A DNA stretch of 64,000 nucleotides. It comes from Mesodorylaimus sp. YZB2_4 (Eukaryota; Nematoda; Enoplea; Dorylaimida; Dorylaimidae). A program made the translations under genes and the position numbers. The stretch covers positions 1 to 64,000 of the forward strand of contig JASANH010001108.1 in assembly GCA_030248295.1 (NCBI GenBank), given 5' to 3'. Position 1 is the first letter of the stretch, and every line of letters begins with the position of its first letter. The notes below the pieces were generated by a model. It did no database searches, was not told the origin of the DNA, and was given only the letters and a program-made list of their open reading frames with translations. Below are positions 11,396 through 21,245 of the stretch, in pieces.

Positions 11396-12371
11396 AGCCG
11401 ACGAGATGAAAAACGTTTAACGGGATACTGATTGGATACTTTACGTCGGAAACAAAGTGGACAAATTCGTAATCTGTACTCGAAATTAGATCGTGATAAA
11501 GCAATCGATAGCCCTAGAATTTTGGGATCTAAAACAAGTTTCCAAGAATTGGTTAAACAATAGTATGACATCTCAAATTCTGAAAGACGAGTAGAACGCA
11601 TTTTTCAAGCCACTAATGCGTACGGACGGTTTCACCTTTTGAAATAGAAGTTTTTACGCAGGAATGTGGTCGCCACAAAGGTGGGCGAGGTTAGTATGCG
11701 AATTCATCCGCAGCAATTTACAGACGACCCGCATTGATTGATTCCCACACTTATCCCCTTCAAGGTTCTACAATGCGACATTGCCTATTTTGATGCCTTG
11801 ACGAACAGTCAAAGTTCAAAGTACATGTTGGTTTGCGTTGATTCTCTATTCACGTAAGTGTAGCGGGACTTTAAATTGATGAAGCTGCATACTGTATTCT
11901 CAACGCCCCTAGACACACTTTCCTAAAACCGTTGACCCGAAAAACGGTTCAAGTACAGTAGTAGCCGATGCGATGAAAGAGATTTTGGATGAAACTTAAC
12001 GCGATGAACGCAAGTCGGTTCGCATTATTTTCTCAGACAGAGGTAAGTGAAGTAGTTATTAGGAAGGCCTTCGCCTCACGTTTGCTCGCTCGCTCGCTCG
12101 CTTATATTTTTGTAGGAGGTGAATTCACTGGTGAAAGATTGACCAAATTATTGCAAGAGCGATCGATCATACAGTTCCTATCGGACAGTATAGGTCCCAA
12201 GGCTACGCTAGCCAGAAATAAAATCAAGCAAGCGAAACTGTTGATTTACAAGTAAGTTAGTATTTGAATTGGAACAACAGGGGGTGCCTACAGAAGTTTT
12301 TGTTGGATTAGATATCTTTCATTCTATCCCCGCGACAATGTCGGAAAATTGCTGCCCAGAATTCAAGAAAT
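11396..12371 (+). pseudogene. Polinton retroviral-type integrase, truncated copy
   Basis: The integrase inserts the element into host DNA. After an acceptor (gttttttag) the frame carries the N-terminal block (DSPRILGSKTSFQELV, then NAYGRFHLL and KFLRRNVVA). The catalytic core follows: the first Asp in LQCDIAYFDALTN and the second in IIFSDRGGEF after two short introns (GTAAGTGT and GTAAGTGAAG donors). Where family members have the catalytic Glu (..KA..xER..), this copy has KATLARNKIKQ, so the Glu is replaced. Several in-frame stops occur in the N-terminal block. Homology ends at about 12371, where a PolB fragment is joined. It is divergent from PolB, with about 200 bases between them. Confidence 0.85.
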
Positions 12372-13347
12372 CCTTTCCAGTCAACTGTATTTACGGCCAT
12401 ACTTGCATCGACCGCAAAAAGCAAAGCGAAGTAGTCATCGTGTCGTGCGAGGAGGCGCTAGAACTGGCCGCCTAGCCGCTTTTTCGACACGCAAATGCGA
12501 TCGTGCCGCACAAGTGCTATCAAGTAACGATGGCTAAACGTGCATCGCGCATGAATGTGCCTATCCACTCGGCCGTCGCTGTCCTGAACCTGGCGAGTAA
12601 GTGGAGATTGTTTTCTTTTTATCAGATTGCCTATAGTATCACTCCTCGTGCTTTTCTTCACAAAAATTGAGCTAAACAAGTTCATGTGGAATTTTCTTTT
12701 TCGATGTCTTCGAGACAAGGTTGACCTCAGCATTATCAATACAAGTGATACAACACGCTCATTGAACTGAAAGCCCAAAAAACATAAACGGTATTTCAGA
12801 CTCTGCCTTTTTCTCTGGTTGTCACAAGAATCTGAATGATCACGTCGCACCCGAGGATCGAGCGAAATATGAAAAAGCGAAGGACGAGATTCTGGCTCTA
12901 ACGTCCGAACATAAATTGTGAGTGCATTTTTAAAATGCGCGGTTAAAATATTGTCCGCACAGTTTAGTCCAGCCTAGCCTAGCCTAGTTTAGGAAAAAAA
13001 ATTGAGTGCACTGTTCCCCTTCCAGCACGCCCATAAGATGGAAACCTGAATTGCTGGACGGAGAATCGATCGTGGCGCCAGCCAGCAAATTCTATCACGT
13101 AATTAGGGAATATAAGAAAGGAGTCATCTGGAAGGCCAGAGAGGTTCAGAAGATCAATCAACTACGCAAGGAAAATTATCTGAAAGCCGTTCTGTGCAAC
13201 GAAGAGACAATCACCAGAAACAGTAAGTTTCGCAAGAAAACCTCGCGAGTGTTCTCGACGTGAATTGTAAAAGTTGGGGTCATTGGGTTTTACGTGAAAC
13301 GAGTGGTTTCGCCCTCCGGCGTACATACAACTGACCTCGATTTGTAA
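12371..13347 (+). pseudogene. Polinton-type PolB, C-terminal half on plus strand (copy D)
   Basis: Starts abruptly at the integrase breakpoint with a motif-B region NCIYGHTCIDRK. It continues with YQVTMAKRASRMNVPIH and VLNLAS, then a frame interruption. An exon begins inside the DTDS motif (DSAFFSGCHKN, acceptor tatttcag at about 12800). Next comes an exon from about 13025 with TPIRWKPELL, APASKFYHV and KAREVQKIN. The terminal exon FYVKRVVSPSGVHT ends TDLDL-stop at 13347. Splice positions match copy B, including the one that splits the Asp codon of DTDS. Motif B has Cys instead of the usual Ser (NC-IYG). The gene is convergent with the membrane-protein gene at 13575-13958, the same arrangement as at 5.5-6.3 kb. 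Confidence 0.85.
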
Positions 13348-13574
13348 GTGCACATTTTTCTTTCGCCAAAACACGATTTTTGATTAAAAATTAGAGCCAA
13401 TTCGTTCGATATGGTTCATTTTTCTTGTGTACAATGGCCTTCACGCTTCCTACGGCGCGCCTGACTTGTTGGGATAGCGCGGGTTGGTGAGAAGGACCAG
13501 CTCGTTCCTGTTCTTCATTTTGTCCTCCTTCTATCAAAGAAATTTGTTGGTCGGGTCAGGGAGATGGCGTTCGA
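13348..13574. other. Short intergenic gap between PolB and membrane-protein genes
   Basis: The 227 bases between the two convergent stops hold no gene or recognisable terminator. The equivalent gap at the other locus is about 70-300 bases, depending on where the membrane protein ends. Confidence 0.5.
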
Positions 13575-13958
13575 TTACGAGCAAACAAATGGCTCATCAC
13601 GACTGGGGGGGGGCACGTTGATCGAGTGCAGACTGTGGGGCAGCGAACACTCCTTATAGGCTAGGAATCCGATCGAAGCAACGATGATCAGAACGATTAG
13701 TAGGCCCACTAAAACGATCAATACGTGATCCTTGACGCCGAATCGTTGGTCGTCATTCCGGGTATCCTTTTTCTGCACGCCAGTTGCAAATGTCGTCGAC
13801 TTTGGATTGGTTTGCGCTGTCGACGACGACCAAGTGTTCGGGGTGCGGGTCGTGCTTGTCTTGTTTGTATCAGTTGAAGCACCAGGCGCGTCTATTCTCT
13901 CCGCACCATTGCTACTGGAAGCCAAAATCCGCAAAACATTCAAAAAAGTAGGTAACAT
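13575..13958 (-). CDS. Ser/Thr-rich single-pass membrane protein of a Polinton-like element
   Basis: A 127-codon intact ORF from a genuine ATG. The N-terminus MLPTFLNVLRILASSS resembles a signal peptide. Residues ~20-70 are Ser/Thr/Asn-rich. FGVKDHVL then immediately precedes a ~24-residue hydrophobic helix (IVLVGLLIVLIIVASIGFLA). The tail is short (~27 residues), with a PPPSRDEP segment and a terminal Cys-Ser. It matches the genes at 5463 and 26405 in topology and in the F-x-[VL]-K-D motif. It faces the PolB C-terminus at 12.4-13.3 kb tail to tail. It could be an envelope-like, fusion or scaffold protein; no enzymatic domain is visible. Confidence 0.6.
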   Translation of the reverse strand: MLPTFLNVLRILASSSNGAERIDAPGASTDTNKTSTTRTPNTWSSSTAQTNPKSTTFATGVQKKDTRNDDQRFGVKDHVLIVLVGLLIVLIIVASIGFLAYKECSLPHSLHSINVPPPSRDEPFVCS

Positions 13959-14214
13959 TTTAGTTGATCACACGCACTACGCGGGTCCTCTCTCTCCCCC
14001 ATCCACCGTTTCGAGCTCCTGTCTTATGAGAGTCGGCTATCTGTTTTGTTGGCTAGAAGGCAGCTTCTATTTTCGAAATTGACAGAGTTTCGGATTGACA
14101 TAGACACTATTTCGCGTAGGCCAGGTGTTAAGTGGCTAGCGACGTCGGCCCGCTCAGAGGGAAACGTTCTTGAGGTTTGCTTAAATTAAAAAAACATGCA
14201 TTTTTCAAGGTGTT

Positions 14215-14469
14215 TTGCAAACAAACGACAATAGTTCAGTAAGCACTGACCTGGATCGCAAAGTTTTTCGTTTCCTTCTGACATTCGTCATTGTGGATGG
14301 GGATCCACGCGTTCTGCCGACTGCTGCTGCTGCTGCTACCATTACCAAGGAATTAAGGGCCGATAGCTCAGCTGTTGTAGAATTGATTGTCGTCATCATC
14401 GTCGTTGCGTTTCTCATTCTCAGCGTAGCGTTGCTCATACTTTTAGTACTAGGCTCCTCAAAGCGCTAG
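14215..14469 (+). CDS. Possible small membrane protein exon
   Basis: An open stretch without an ATG start, so at best an exon. Its end codes for a strong hydrophobic helix (ELIVVIIVVAFLILSVALL) followed by GSSKR-stop. The N-terminal part holds NDNSSVSTD and an Ala run from a (GCT)n repeat. Part of it overlaps the end of the YqaJ frame on the other strand, and it lacks the K-D motif of the other membrane proteins. It may be a shadow. Confidence 0.25.
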   Translation: MQTNDNSSVSTDLDRKVFRFLLTFVIVDGDPRVLPTAAAAATITKELRADSSAVVELIVVIIVVAFLILSVALLILLVLGSSKR

Positions 14470-17400
14470 GCGAGGACGAGGAAGCGACCACCCTTGGTGC
14501 GGTGGTGATGACAGCTGCGATGAAGGGCCTGGTCAGGTTATTACACGTGAAAGGACATTTCAATTCGACCACACGTTGACCATGGCATAGGCACCCAACG
14601 ATAATATCTTGGGTCGCTCCTAAATACAGACAAACTGAATCAATAATGAGCCCAGGACGTTTGATTGCAAAACTTGGACAGTTTTTGCTCAATGTTGTTT
14701 GATCCAAATATGCATTTAAAGCAGTTCTTGCTTTATCTCGTCCCCATCGCAACGGGGCAGGAAGTCTGGCGAAGTTTTGGATCCCATACAGTTGGTCAAG
14801 CATTGTCCTTGGTAATAGGGTTGTGCGAAAGACTGCTTTCTCCGCTTCCGTCTTCCCATCAAGTTTCCTACGACATTACGATTGTTTCTTTCCATATTCG
14901 TGTCTTTTCCAATCTAGATCTTTTACCATCTGTGGCGCTGTAAAATCTTTGGCTGCTGGAAGCCCCATTGCCTTTCGCTATCCATCACTGATAGATCGTT
15001 CATTCCAGAGCGAACAATTAATTCGACTTTGAAGAAACAAGCAAATATGTACTTGCATTTCCCGCTTATTCAAAAAATTCTGAACTAAAATGGCTGTGGA
15101 TTATCGTATAATTAATTAACAATATTGACTAATCTTTGATAATTTAATGTTAGTATATTTCATATAAAAAATTTGCTATTATTAATTTTGCTAGTTTTCC
15201 AAAATATCTCCCGCTAATTTTGAAAACTTGTCGCCATCCTTTCCCTCTCCCCCCCTCCCCCGATTTACTTCTAGGTTACCCCTACCCCCTACACTCTAGG
15301 TAGGGTGAAAGTCCGCTATGGATGGCCCCTGCAGCATAAAGCAAAAGCGTGACACAGCATGACATTGGGAAGAAAGAATATCACACAGGGTACACAAGAG
15401 ACGAATAGACACAGCTCAGCGCATGCTCCTGCTTGCCACCGTGTGGCCTCTCAAGGCGAATTCACATATACTTCACTGCGGGTGAGGGCCAGGCGGAGGT
15501 GGCGGACGGGCGCGGGTCGATTTACAGGTTTATACTAGCAGCGGGCACGGGACGGGTGGGGGCGGGCTGGAGCGAGGGCCGCCTGTAAACGGTTCTTTGT
15601 CAACCTGTTGACGGGCCGCTTTGTCTGCAAAAAGCGGGACGACATTTCGTGATGACACAGATTGACTTTGAATTTTCTACTGCTGGAACGTAAGGACTTG
15701 TAACTCTGTGCTAATGACTAGGTGACTCACTGATTGATTATAGTGCAATCTGGCTCACAAACATTTCCTCCTGTAATGATTTACTCTGTTTCACAGAAAA
15801 ACGCATTGCTAAACTGGCTAAATACACATTCCTCAATTTTAATCACAAATCACAAACAACACATGATGTAAAAATAGGTTTAAGAATATGTAAATTCCGA
15901 CTGTCGAAAGAAAAACCAAACTGTTGCTGACGTCACTGACGTTGAGTTACCATTTTCATTCTAGAAAGTGACACAAGAAAATACTTCGACTGACATTGCA
16001 TGAGAAGCGGAGATTCAATGCCTTACCTGTGAGGGACTAAAACTTCGCGGAACCCGCTTCTGTCCATGCGGCCGCATGGCCTGTCAAGCGCTGGATAGAT
16101 CCTGAAAAATAGCACGATTTGATGACGATGAGTGTCAAAGCGGAAAATCATTCTGCACGAGAAGTCAGGGGTTTGAATGAAGCCCATCTTTCAGAGTGTT
16201 CAGACGCATATTATGGACTGCTACAAATCCCTGTCCAACTTTATGCCCAATGAAACCATCAGTATTTCACGAGAAAGAATGCACTTACTTTGTAATCTGT
16301 CGTAATGATGAAAATGACGATAGCAAGTGGCAGCGAGACATTCAGAAAGGTTTTCTGGGCGAAATCTTGGAAAATAAAATTAAAATTAGTCATAGAGGTA
16401 TCATTCCCAATCGTCTTGTCAGAGCGCACGCCGGCCAGAAAGTTAGGTCTGAAGAAAGGTGAAAATAAAATACTTGGCAAACGCTGACTAAATTTTCCAT
16501 TGGTTTTTCGAATTCTACGATAAAAACTGTGCAAGAAATTCTTATCTTGAAAATTTTCAGCCGAAATGGCCAAAAGTAGTTCAGAGGAGAATACCAACGG
16601 GTCGAGTTGCAATAAAAACGAAACTTATTGCCATTTCGCCCGCAAACAGGCCGACCGCGCGCGGGTGAAATTGGTGACGTTTATACTTCTTTCGGCTACC
16701 GACGGGCTTGTTTGTAGCGTTTATACTGCCGGAGGGCGCGGGTCGACGGGTGACGGGCCAAGCCCGGGCTACAGTAAGCTCGAAACTTAATTTTACCCCT
16801 GTGCGGCCCTCGCCCGGCCCTTATTCGCAGTGAAGTATAAATTCGCCTTCATAGTCTCAGCACGCTTCTGTGGCCACAATAGTCCTCGTCTCACAAAGCG
16901 ATTGTGGGGACTTTTTCGAGGTCATAAAAAATGGTCCATGGTCTCCACCAAGTTTTTAAAACGCTTCAACATTTCAAAATGAAAAACTGGTGAACTGACT
17001 CAGCCATACAAAAACAATAAGCGCTTAGAATATGGCCATTCGAATGTTCTAAGACAAACCAGATATCCATTTCCTTATCAACGGTCATTTCAGCCATACA
17101 ATTTGTTCTAAATAAACGCAAATCGGATCTGGCTGCAGGTTCAAACGAACCGAATGTTTTGGTCATGGCCTTGAAAAAGTTTATACGCATCGGAATTCAG
17201 GAACCTGAAGTTCGATTCATGAACGCATTTAACAAAAAGATTTAAAACCCTCACTTACCCTTCGAGATTTCTCATTTTGTCATAGCCTGCAGCATTCCCT
17301 TTTTCGTAATACTGATAAACTGATATCAATGTGAATGATAATGGCACGTCCAAGAAGGACGATGATTCTTTTGTCCACTGATTCGATAAAATTAATTTCA

Positions 17401-17653
17401 GATCCGGGATTACGATATCGTTGCAACGTAACTTTAGTTGATAATCCGCTTTCAAACTTCGATTGACACTAACTGAATATTTAGGCTCATAGCCGGCTTC
17501 CCAAGCCACGAAAAGGCAGGCAGCCTTAGCCGCTGACGTGCCGACATGGGGAAGACCAAACTGACGACAAAGATCAGTAAGCGTTGTTGAAGAAACTCCT
17601 TTCCAAAAATTAAGATCTCGATCTTCCCGAATTATTTCTTTATCCCAATGCAT
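14435..17653 (-). pseudogene. SWIM zinc-finger / YqaJ-nuclease protein of an animal transposon, interrupted
   Basis: Exon blocks on the minus strand. 17653-17255 is an N-terminal domain with an SAP-like TLTDLCRQFGLPHVG and the GYDKMRNLEG end. 17190-16966 ends in a SWIM-like NGHILSAYCFCMAES, which keeps C-x-C but lacks the expected downstream C-x-H. 14803-14435 is a YqaJ/lambda-exonuclease-like domain with LRWGRDKA. It also has a presumed catalytic Asp in LGATQDIIV and the E-x-K in VVELKCPF. Proteins with SWIM followed by YqaJ are common in animal DNA transposons, where the nuclease role is assumed. A 1395-bp TCA-flanked element (15454-16848) separates the SWIM and YqaJ parts. The C-terminus after ELKCPF is lost. 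Confidence 0.7.
15454..16848. mobile_element. PIF/Harbinger-like non-autonomous element, TSD TCA
   Basis: Imperfect inverted ends AGGCGAATTCACATATACTT (left) and AGGCGAATTTATACTTCACT (right, complement) lie within direct TCA repeats at 15451-15453 and 16849-16851. The outer ~100 bases on both sides are GC-rich (GGGTGAGGGCC... and its inverse). AGG ends, a 3-bp TCA duplication and an internal ATACTTCA block resemble the element at 18373-19797, which holds Harbinger transposase sequence. The interior has short open frames with no recognisable transposase. Confidence 0.75.
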
Positions 17654-18768
17654 CACGTTGCAGAATACCCAGAGATAAGAAATGAAAAAACACGATAGAC
17701 GTCAGGTCCTCTGATAAAGCATCGCGCACAATTTTCTAGGTGTGACGGGAAGTAAATCCAGCATAACTGTCATAAACAGCCACTGAACTTGCACATCAAA
17801 AGTCGATGATCTGGTCTATTCATCCCACAATTGCATTTTTCGCCCCACACATCCAACTGGAAATATGCATTACGGCTCACCACGACCACACGCTCGAAGT
17901 TCCCCATTTTCGCTTTGGACGTGCCTTTGAAAACGCCAATTCGAATCAAATACAGCGTTACAACTCGAACAAAGAAAACTGAAAATGAACTTTAAATATT
18001 AAAAAATTATGATTTCATTCTCGTTTTTTTTTTTAAACTGTGTCTGGAACTTAGATTCACCACACTAGTGTGAGCAAAACTATGAGTAAAATTTGGTTTC
18101 GGCTCTTAGTAAAACATGCAGTACATCCTGACCTTTTTTTGTTGTTACAATCCCTGAACCTCAGTTTTACCCAAGTTCCAACCGCTCACCATTTCGACAA
18201 ACGTTTGACGTCGCTTATGTAGAAGAAATGATCGGCGTGCTGCATCACGTGCAGAGTATCCACGCTGTCTAAATTATAACCAGTAGTTGGCTGTTGAGCG
18301 GGGCGTCGAATTACTTTTTTTTCGACTTCACCACTGTCGGCAGCTGTAAACGCCATATTCCCCACGTCGCCAAGGTTCCTACATACTCCGTCCAGGGTCT
18401 GGGGCTGGGGCGCCCCCGCCTGGTGCGCCCCAGCTGGGGTGCCCCAGAAGTCTTTTTATACTTCCCCCGGGTCCTGGGTCTGGGGTGGCCCCGCCTAGGG
18501 TTTCGAGAAATCCGCCCCATCCCAGCCGCCAGGTCCTGGGGCGGGAGTTGTCTGCAACACGCGCGTAGTGAAATGGCAAATGATAAAGGCGAATTGCCAG
18601 CCAACGAACGAGTAGCATGAGATCAAACTACATCTGTTGTGACTTGTTTGTCACTTCGTGTTCGCTTCAGGTGAACTGGTTGTTGTGACAATTGCTTCAC
18701 CTATAATGCTACTAGCAGCTGCTTAACTTTGGGGCACTTTTGCTGTTTGGTCCCCAACATGGTTTAGC

Positions 18769-18905
18769 TTAGGCTGGTATTAGGCTTAGGCTTAGGCTGG
18801 CGTATGACTTCGGCTTAGACTGATACTTGGCTTAGGCTCACGCTAAGTTTGGTATAAGAATTAAGCTTAGGCTGATATTAGCCTCCAGCCAGCCTTATAC
18901 CAGCC
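18769..18905. repeat. Degenerate GGCTTA/TTAGGC tract within the Harbinger element
   Basis: Several imperfect copies of TTAGGC, including three in a row near 18778-18798, then inverted-looking GCCAGCC blocks. It is too short and degenerate to be telomeric and lies wholly inside a transposon. Confidence 0.6.
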
Positions 18906-18964
18906 TTCGCCTGGGGACCAAACGGCAAAAGCGCCAACTTTGCTTATTAAAGCGTCGAAGAAAT

Positions 18965-19318
18965 CAGAAATGCCGTCAACAGCGTTCATACGTCCGTGCA
19001 GTGAACCTGAAACGACCTTTGAGTGAGGAGTTCGCGACGTTAGTCATGCCAATGAGAGAAAATCACCCCAACGATCATTTCAATCACTTCAGAATGACCC
19101 ATGACCGATTCGATGACCTGCTTGGGCGAATCCAGTCAAAAATAGTACACGAACCCAAGCATCCTTTGCCAATTACTCCAATGGAGAGGCTAGCTGTTAC
19201 CTTGAGGTATGTACTATTGAGTATGCTAGTTACACACCTTGAAATGAATGAAGCAAACCGAACAATTCTTCGCGATAACAAAACGTACCGATTCGAGGCT
19301 AATGGTGCAGTTTAAACG
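18965..19318 (+). pseudogene. Harbinger (HARBI1-like) transposase N-terminal fragment
   Basis: The frame reads LKRPLSEEFATLV, then HFNHFRMTHDRFDDLL, then PITPMERLAVTLRYV. This is the characteristic start of PIF/Harbinger nuclease proteins (FRMS..FD.LL..I followed by ERLA.TLR). After LRYV the sequence leaves the family and stops at 19315, so the DDE catalytic domain is absent. The fragment lies inside the 18373-19797 element and supports its classification. Confidence 0.85.
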
Positions 19319-19797
19319 AGATCTACAAAGTTGAGAAAATTTCCTACACTACGCCTAGTACATCATCAGTCGTCAGTCGCAGCGCGCCGAAAAGTGAGGT
19401 CTGAAAAACACCTAAAATCTACTATTCACCCTACTCGTGCGCGATTTTTGATAAAATATTTCAAATCTATGATAAAAATAGGGTCGGGATATGTTCACAA
19501 CAAAATTTTCATCAAAATCTTCGATTTATCCAATCGAAAGGAACAACTGCCCCAGGACCTGGGGTAAATGCACTGTTTTCAAAAACTTGTGCATTTTCCC
19601 CAGACCAGGGTGCCCCAGACGTGTCGGCCCAGCCCGTCGACTTTTTGACAAATTGTCAATTTATACTTCTACTCCCGGGGACCCCAGCTGGGTTATCCCA
19701 GCCTGGGGTACAGTAATGAACATCAACCTCAAACTGGAATGGTTTTTCTGTGCGCCACACCCCAGCCCCAGACCCCAGATGAAGTATGTAGGAGCCT

Positions 19798-21000
19798 TCA
19801 TCTTCGTAAAACGTCCAGACTTGGATTTGTATTTAAAAGCACTTCTCCACCTGCTCCAAATCAACCAAACAGACTCCTTGAAAATTTTTTGCAGACTTTT
19901 TACATTCGCGACGAGAAATTCTTGGTAAGCTTGAAAAAGTTCCTTAGCTCGATTTCCATAGTTTCTAAAATTCTTGGTTGTGTGAACCGCCAAACAGCGA
20001 AATAGGCACAGAGCCAACGTATTTTCCTTGGGTGCCCAGTGTGAGCTATCCTGCAGAAGCAAATGAATAAAAGTATGATTGACCAAAAACGGTGGCAAAT
20101 CGTTGCTTGTCTGATTGGGATTCCCGATCGGAGCATTATTGACGTAGATGGCGTGAATGCAACAGCTCACGTATGATAAAAACTTCCACTAAAAATGTGA
20201 AAAGGGAATAGGTTTGGGGAAATTTGCTTCTCCAGTTTTTTCATACCTCGCTGTCTTCTTTCAGTAATGAGCAGGATTCGATTAGATCCCCCTCGTTCAA
20301 TTGTTCCACGACTGTATCGAGCGATTGCTGATCCATATTCACAGGGGTCGTTCTTTGTCGAAATAGGTGAATGAGTTATGATTGGCTACAACACAGCGGA
20401 CCGTCTCGAAGTTTTGATTTTCCTGCTCCTTCTCGGCTTTCTCTCACGACAACAAGGATGAAAAGGAAAAGTTTAGCCGGAATATGTGCTCTTGATCCAA
20501 GAAAATCTACAAGGAAAATTAGTTGGTGTGCGAACTAGGGATTTATTTTTCTCTTTTATCCCATTTTATTCATGTTTCGCGGATGCGTGACTCACCATCC
20601 GTATCTAGTGTCGTAAATATTCCAAAATGAGCGGGCTGAATAGAAGAATGCGAATCGTGTAGACGTCCAGCACAGGTTGTTTGTTGGTATGCGTTCGAAC
20701 CAGCCGCCAATGATGAGATAGGCATTGGTAGATACTCGCATCAAAGTCATCGTTGTCAGGATCTCGGTCAAACTCGTCCGCATCCGGGCATTAAATCGGG
20801 TTTTCTTCAGGCAAGTCCAGGCTAAGAGCTAACGCCCAAGTAGAATGAAAGCTATTCTTGTCGTGTCCTACACCAACAACGTACAGAACTGCGGCCATTT
20901 TCACGATTTCTTCAGTCGGTAAATCAGTAAGTATGTTAGAGCTTGCTCTCACGAAACCACACTCGTCGAGAACGGAAATGGAAATGAGAAAAGGCACCAT
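19798..21000 (-). pseudogene. Polinton-type PolB, N-terminal exons (copy C')
   Basis: Paralogue of 9926-11201. Exon 21000-20592 starts MVPFLISISVL and has an in-frame stop where copy C reads on. The middle exon (to about 20243) ends with VNMDQQSLDTVVEQL and CSLLKEDSE before a GTATGA donor. Exon 20170-19801 holds NTLALCLFRCLAVH. The last exon shifts frame after the FQAYQ segment and is cut by the Harbinger insertion at 19797. The gene is divergent from the integrase starting at 21246. The copy is a pseudogene. Confidence 0.75.
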
Positions 21001-21245
21001 CCGTCGCGGGTCAAAGCAAGCGGGGCAATAAAAAGACGCCTTTTACCTCAAATGGACAAGATGGGGCAGCGACGTCTTCCGCATACCTAACTTTTCCCCC
21101 ACCCAACCGACGCCGCGTGACGTCCCGAGGCAAGGCGAGGGACAGCTGTAGGTCCGTAGGTCCCCTGTCTACGTCTCCTGCATCCCTACTTTTTCAATTC
21201 AAAAAACGAATATGCTCTAAATTACTGTAGGCCCTGTTTTTTTAG

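Larger units (their letters stand above)
9024..12371. repeat. Segmental duplication copy 1 (partner 18112-22211)
   Basis: Homology to 18112-22211 begins at a catcctgacc block (here about 9027) and runs through the PolB N-terminal exons and the integrase. It ends abruptly at cagaattcaagaaat (about 12371). After that this copy continues into a PolB fragment, while the other continues into the integrase C-terminus. Excluding the hAT-like insertion here and the Harbinger insertion in the partner, the two are of similar length (~2.6 kb). Confidence 0.9.
5463..13958. mobile_element. Composite of Maverick/Polinton-like element remnants (left cluster)
   Basis: This stretch holds, in order: a membrane protein (+), a split PolB gene (-, C-terminal exons at 6.3-8.0 kb and N-terminal exons at 9.9-11.2 kb), integrase (+, 11.4-12.4 kb), a second PolB C-terminal half in the opposite orientation (12.4-13.3 kb) and a second membrane protein (-, 13.6-14.0 kb). 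Integrase plus PolB is diagnostic of Mavericks/Polintons. No terminal inverted repeats or 6-bp target duplication could be recognised. The boundaries given are those of the outermost recognised genes, not of an element. Confidence 0.6.
18373..19797. mobile_element. PIF/Harbinger-like element inserted in a PolB exon, TSD TCA
   Basis: Inverted ends AGGTTCCTACATACT (18373 on) and AGTATGTAGGAGCCT (to 19797), extended by matching GGGTCTGGGGCTGGGG blocks. The flanks are CCA (18370-18372, one change from TCA) and TCA (19798-19800). Copy 1 of the host duplication (near 9995) has the uninterrupted site with a single TCA. Length is 1425 bp. It carries an N-terminal Harbinger transposase fragment on the plus strand and many CCCCAG/CTGGGG blocks in both orientations. 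It interrupts the PolB exon at the FYED segment. Confidence 0.92.

Noticed and set aside
14665..14943. Plus-strand ORF opposite the YqaJ exon
   Set aside because: The minus strand carries clear nuclease motifs, so this is a shadow frame.
18769..18905. TTAGGC telomere-like repeats
   Set aside because: Only three perfect units, embedded inside a Harbinger element. This is not evidence of a telomere or of nematode origin.
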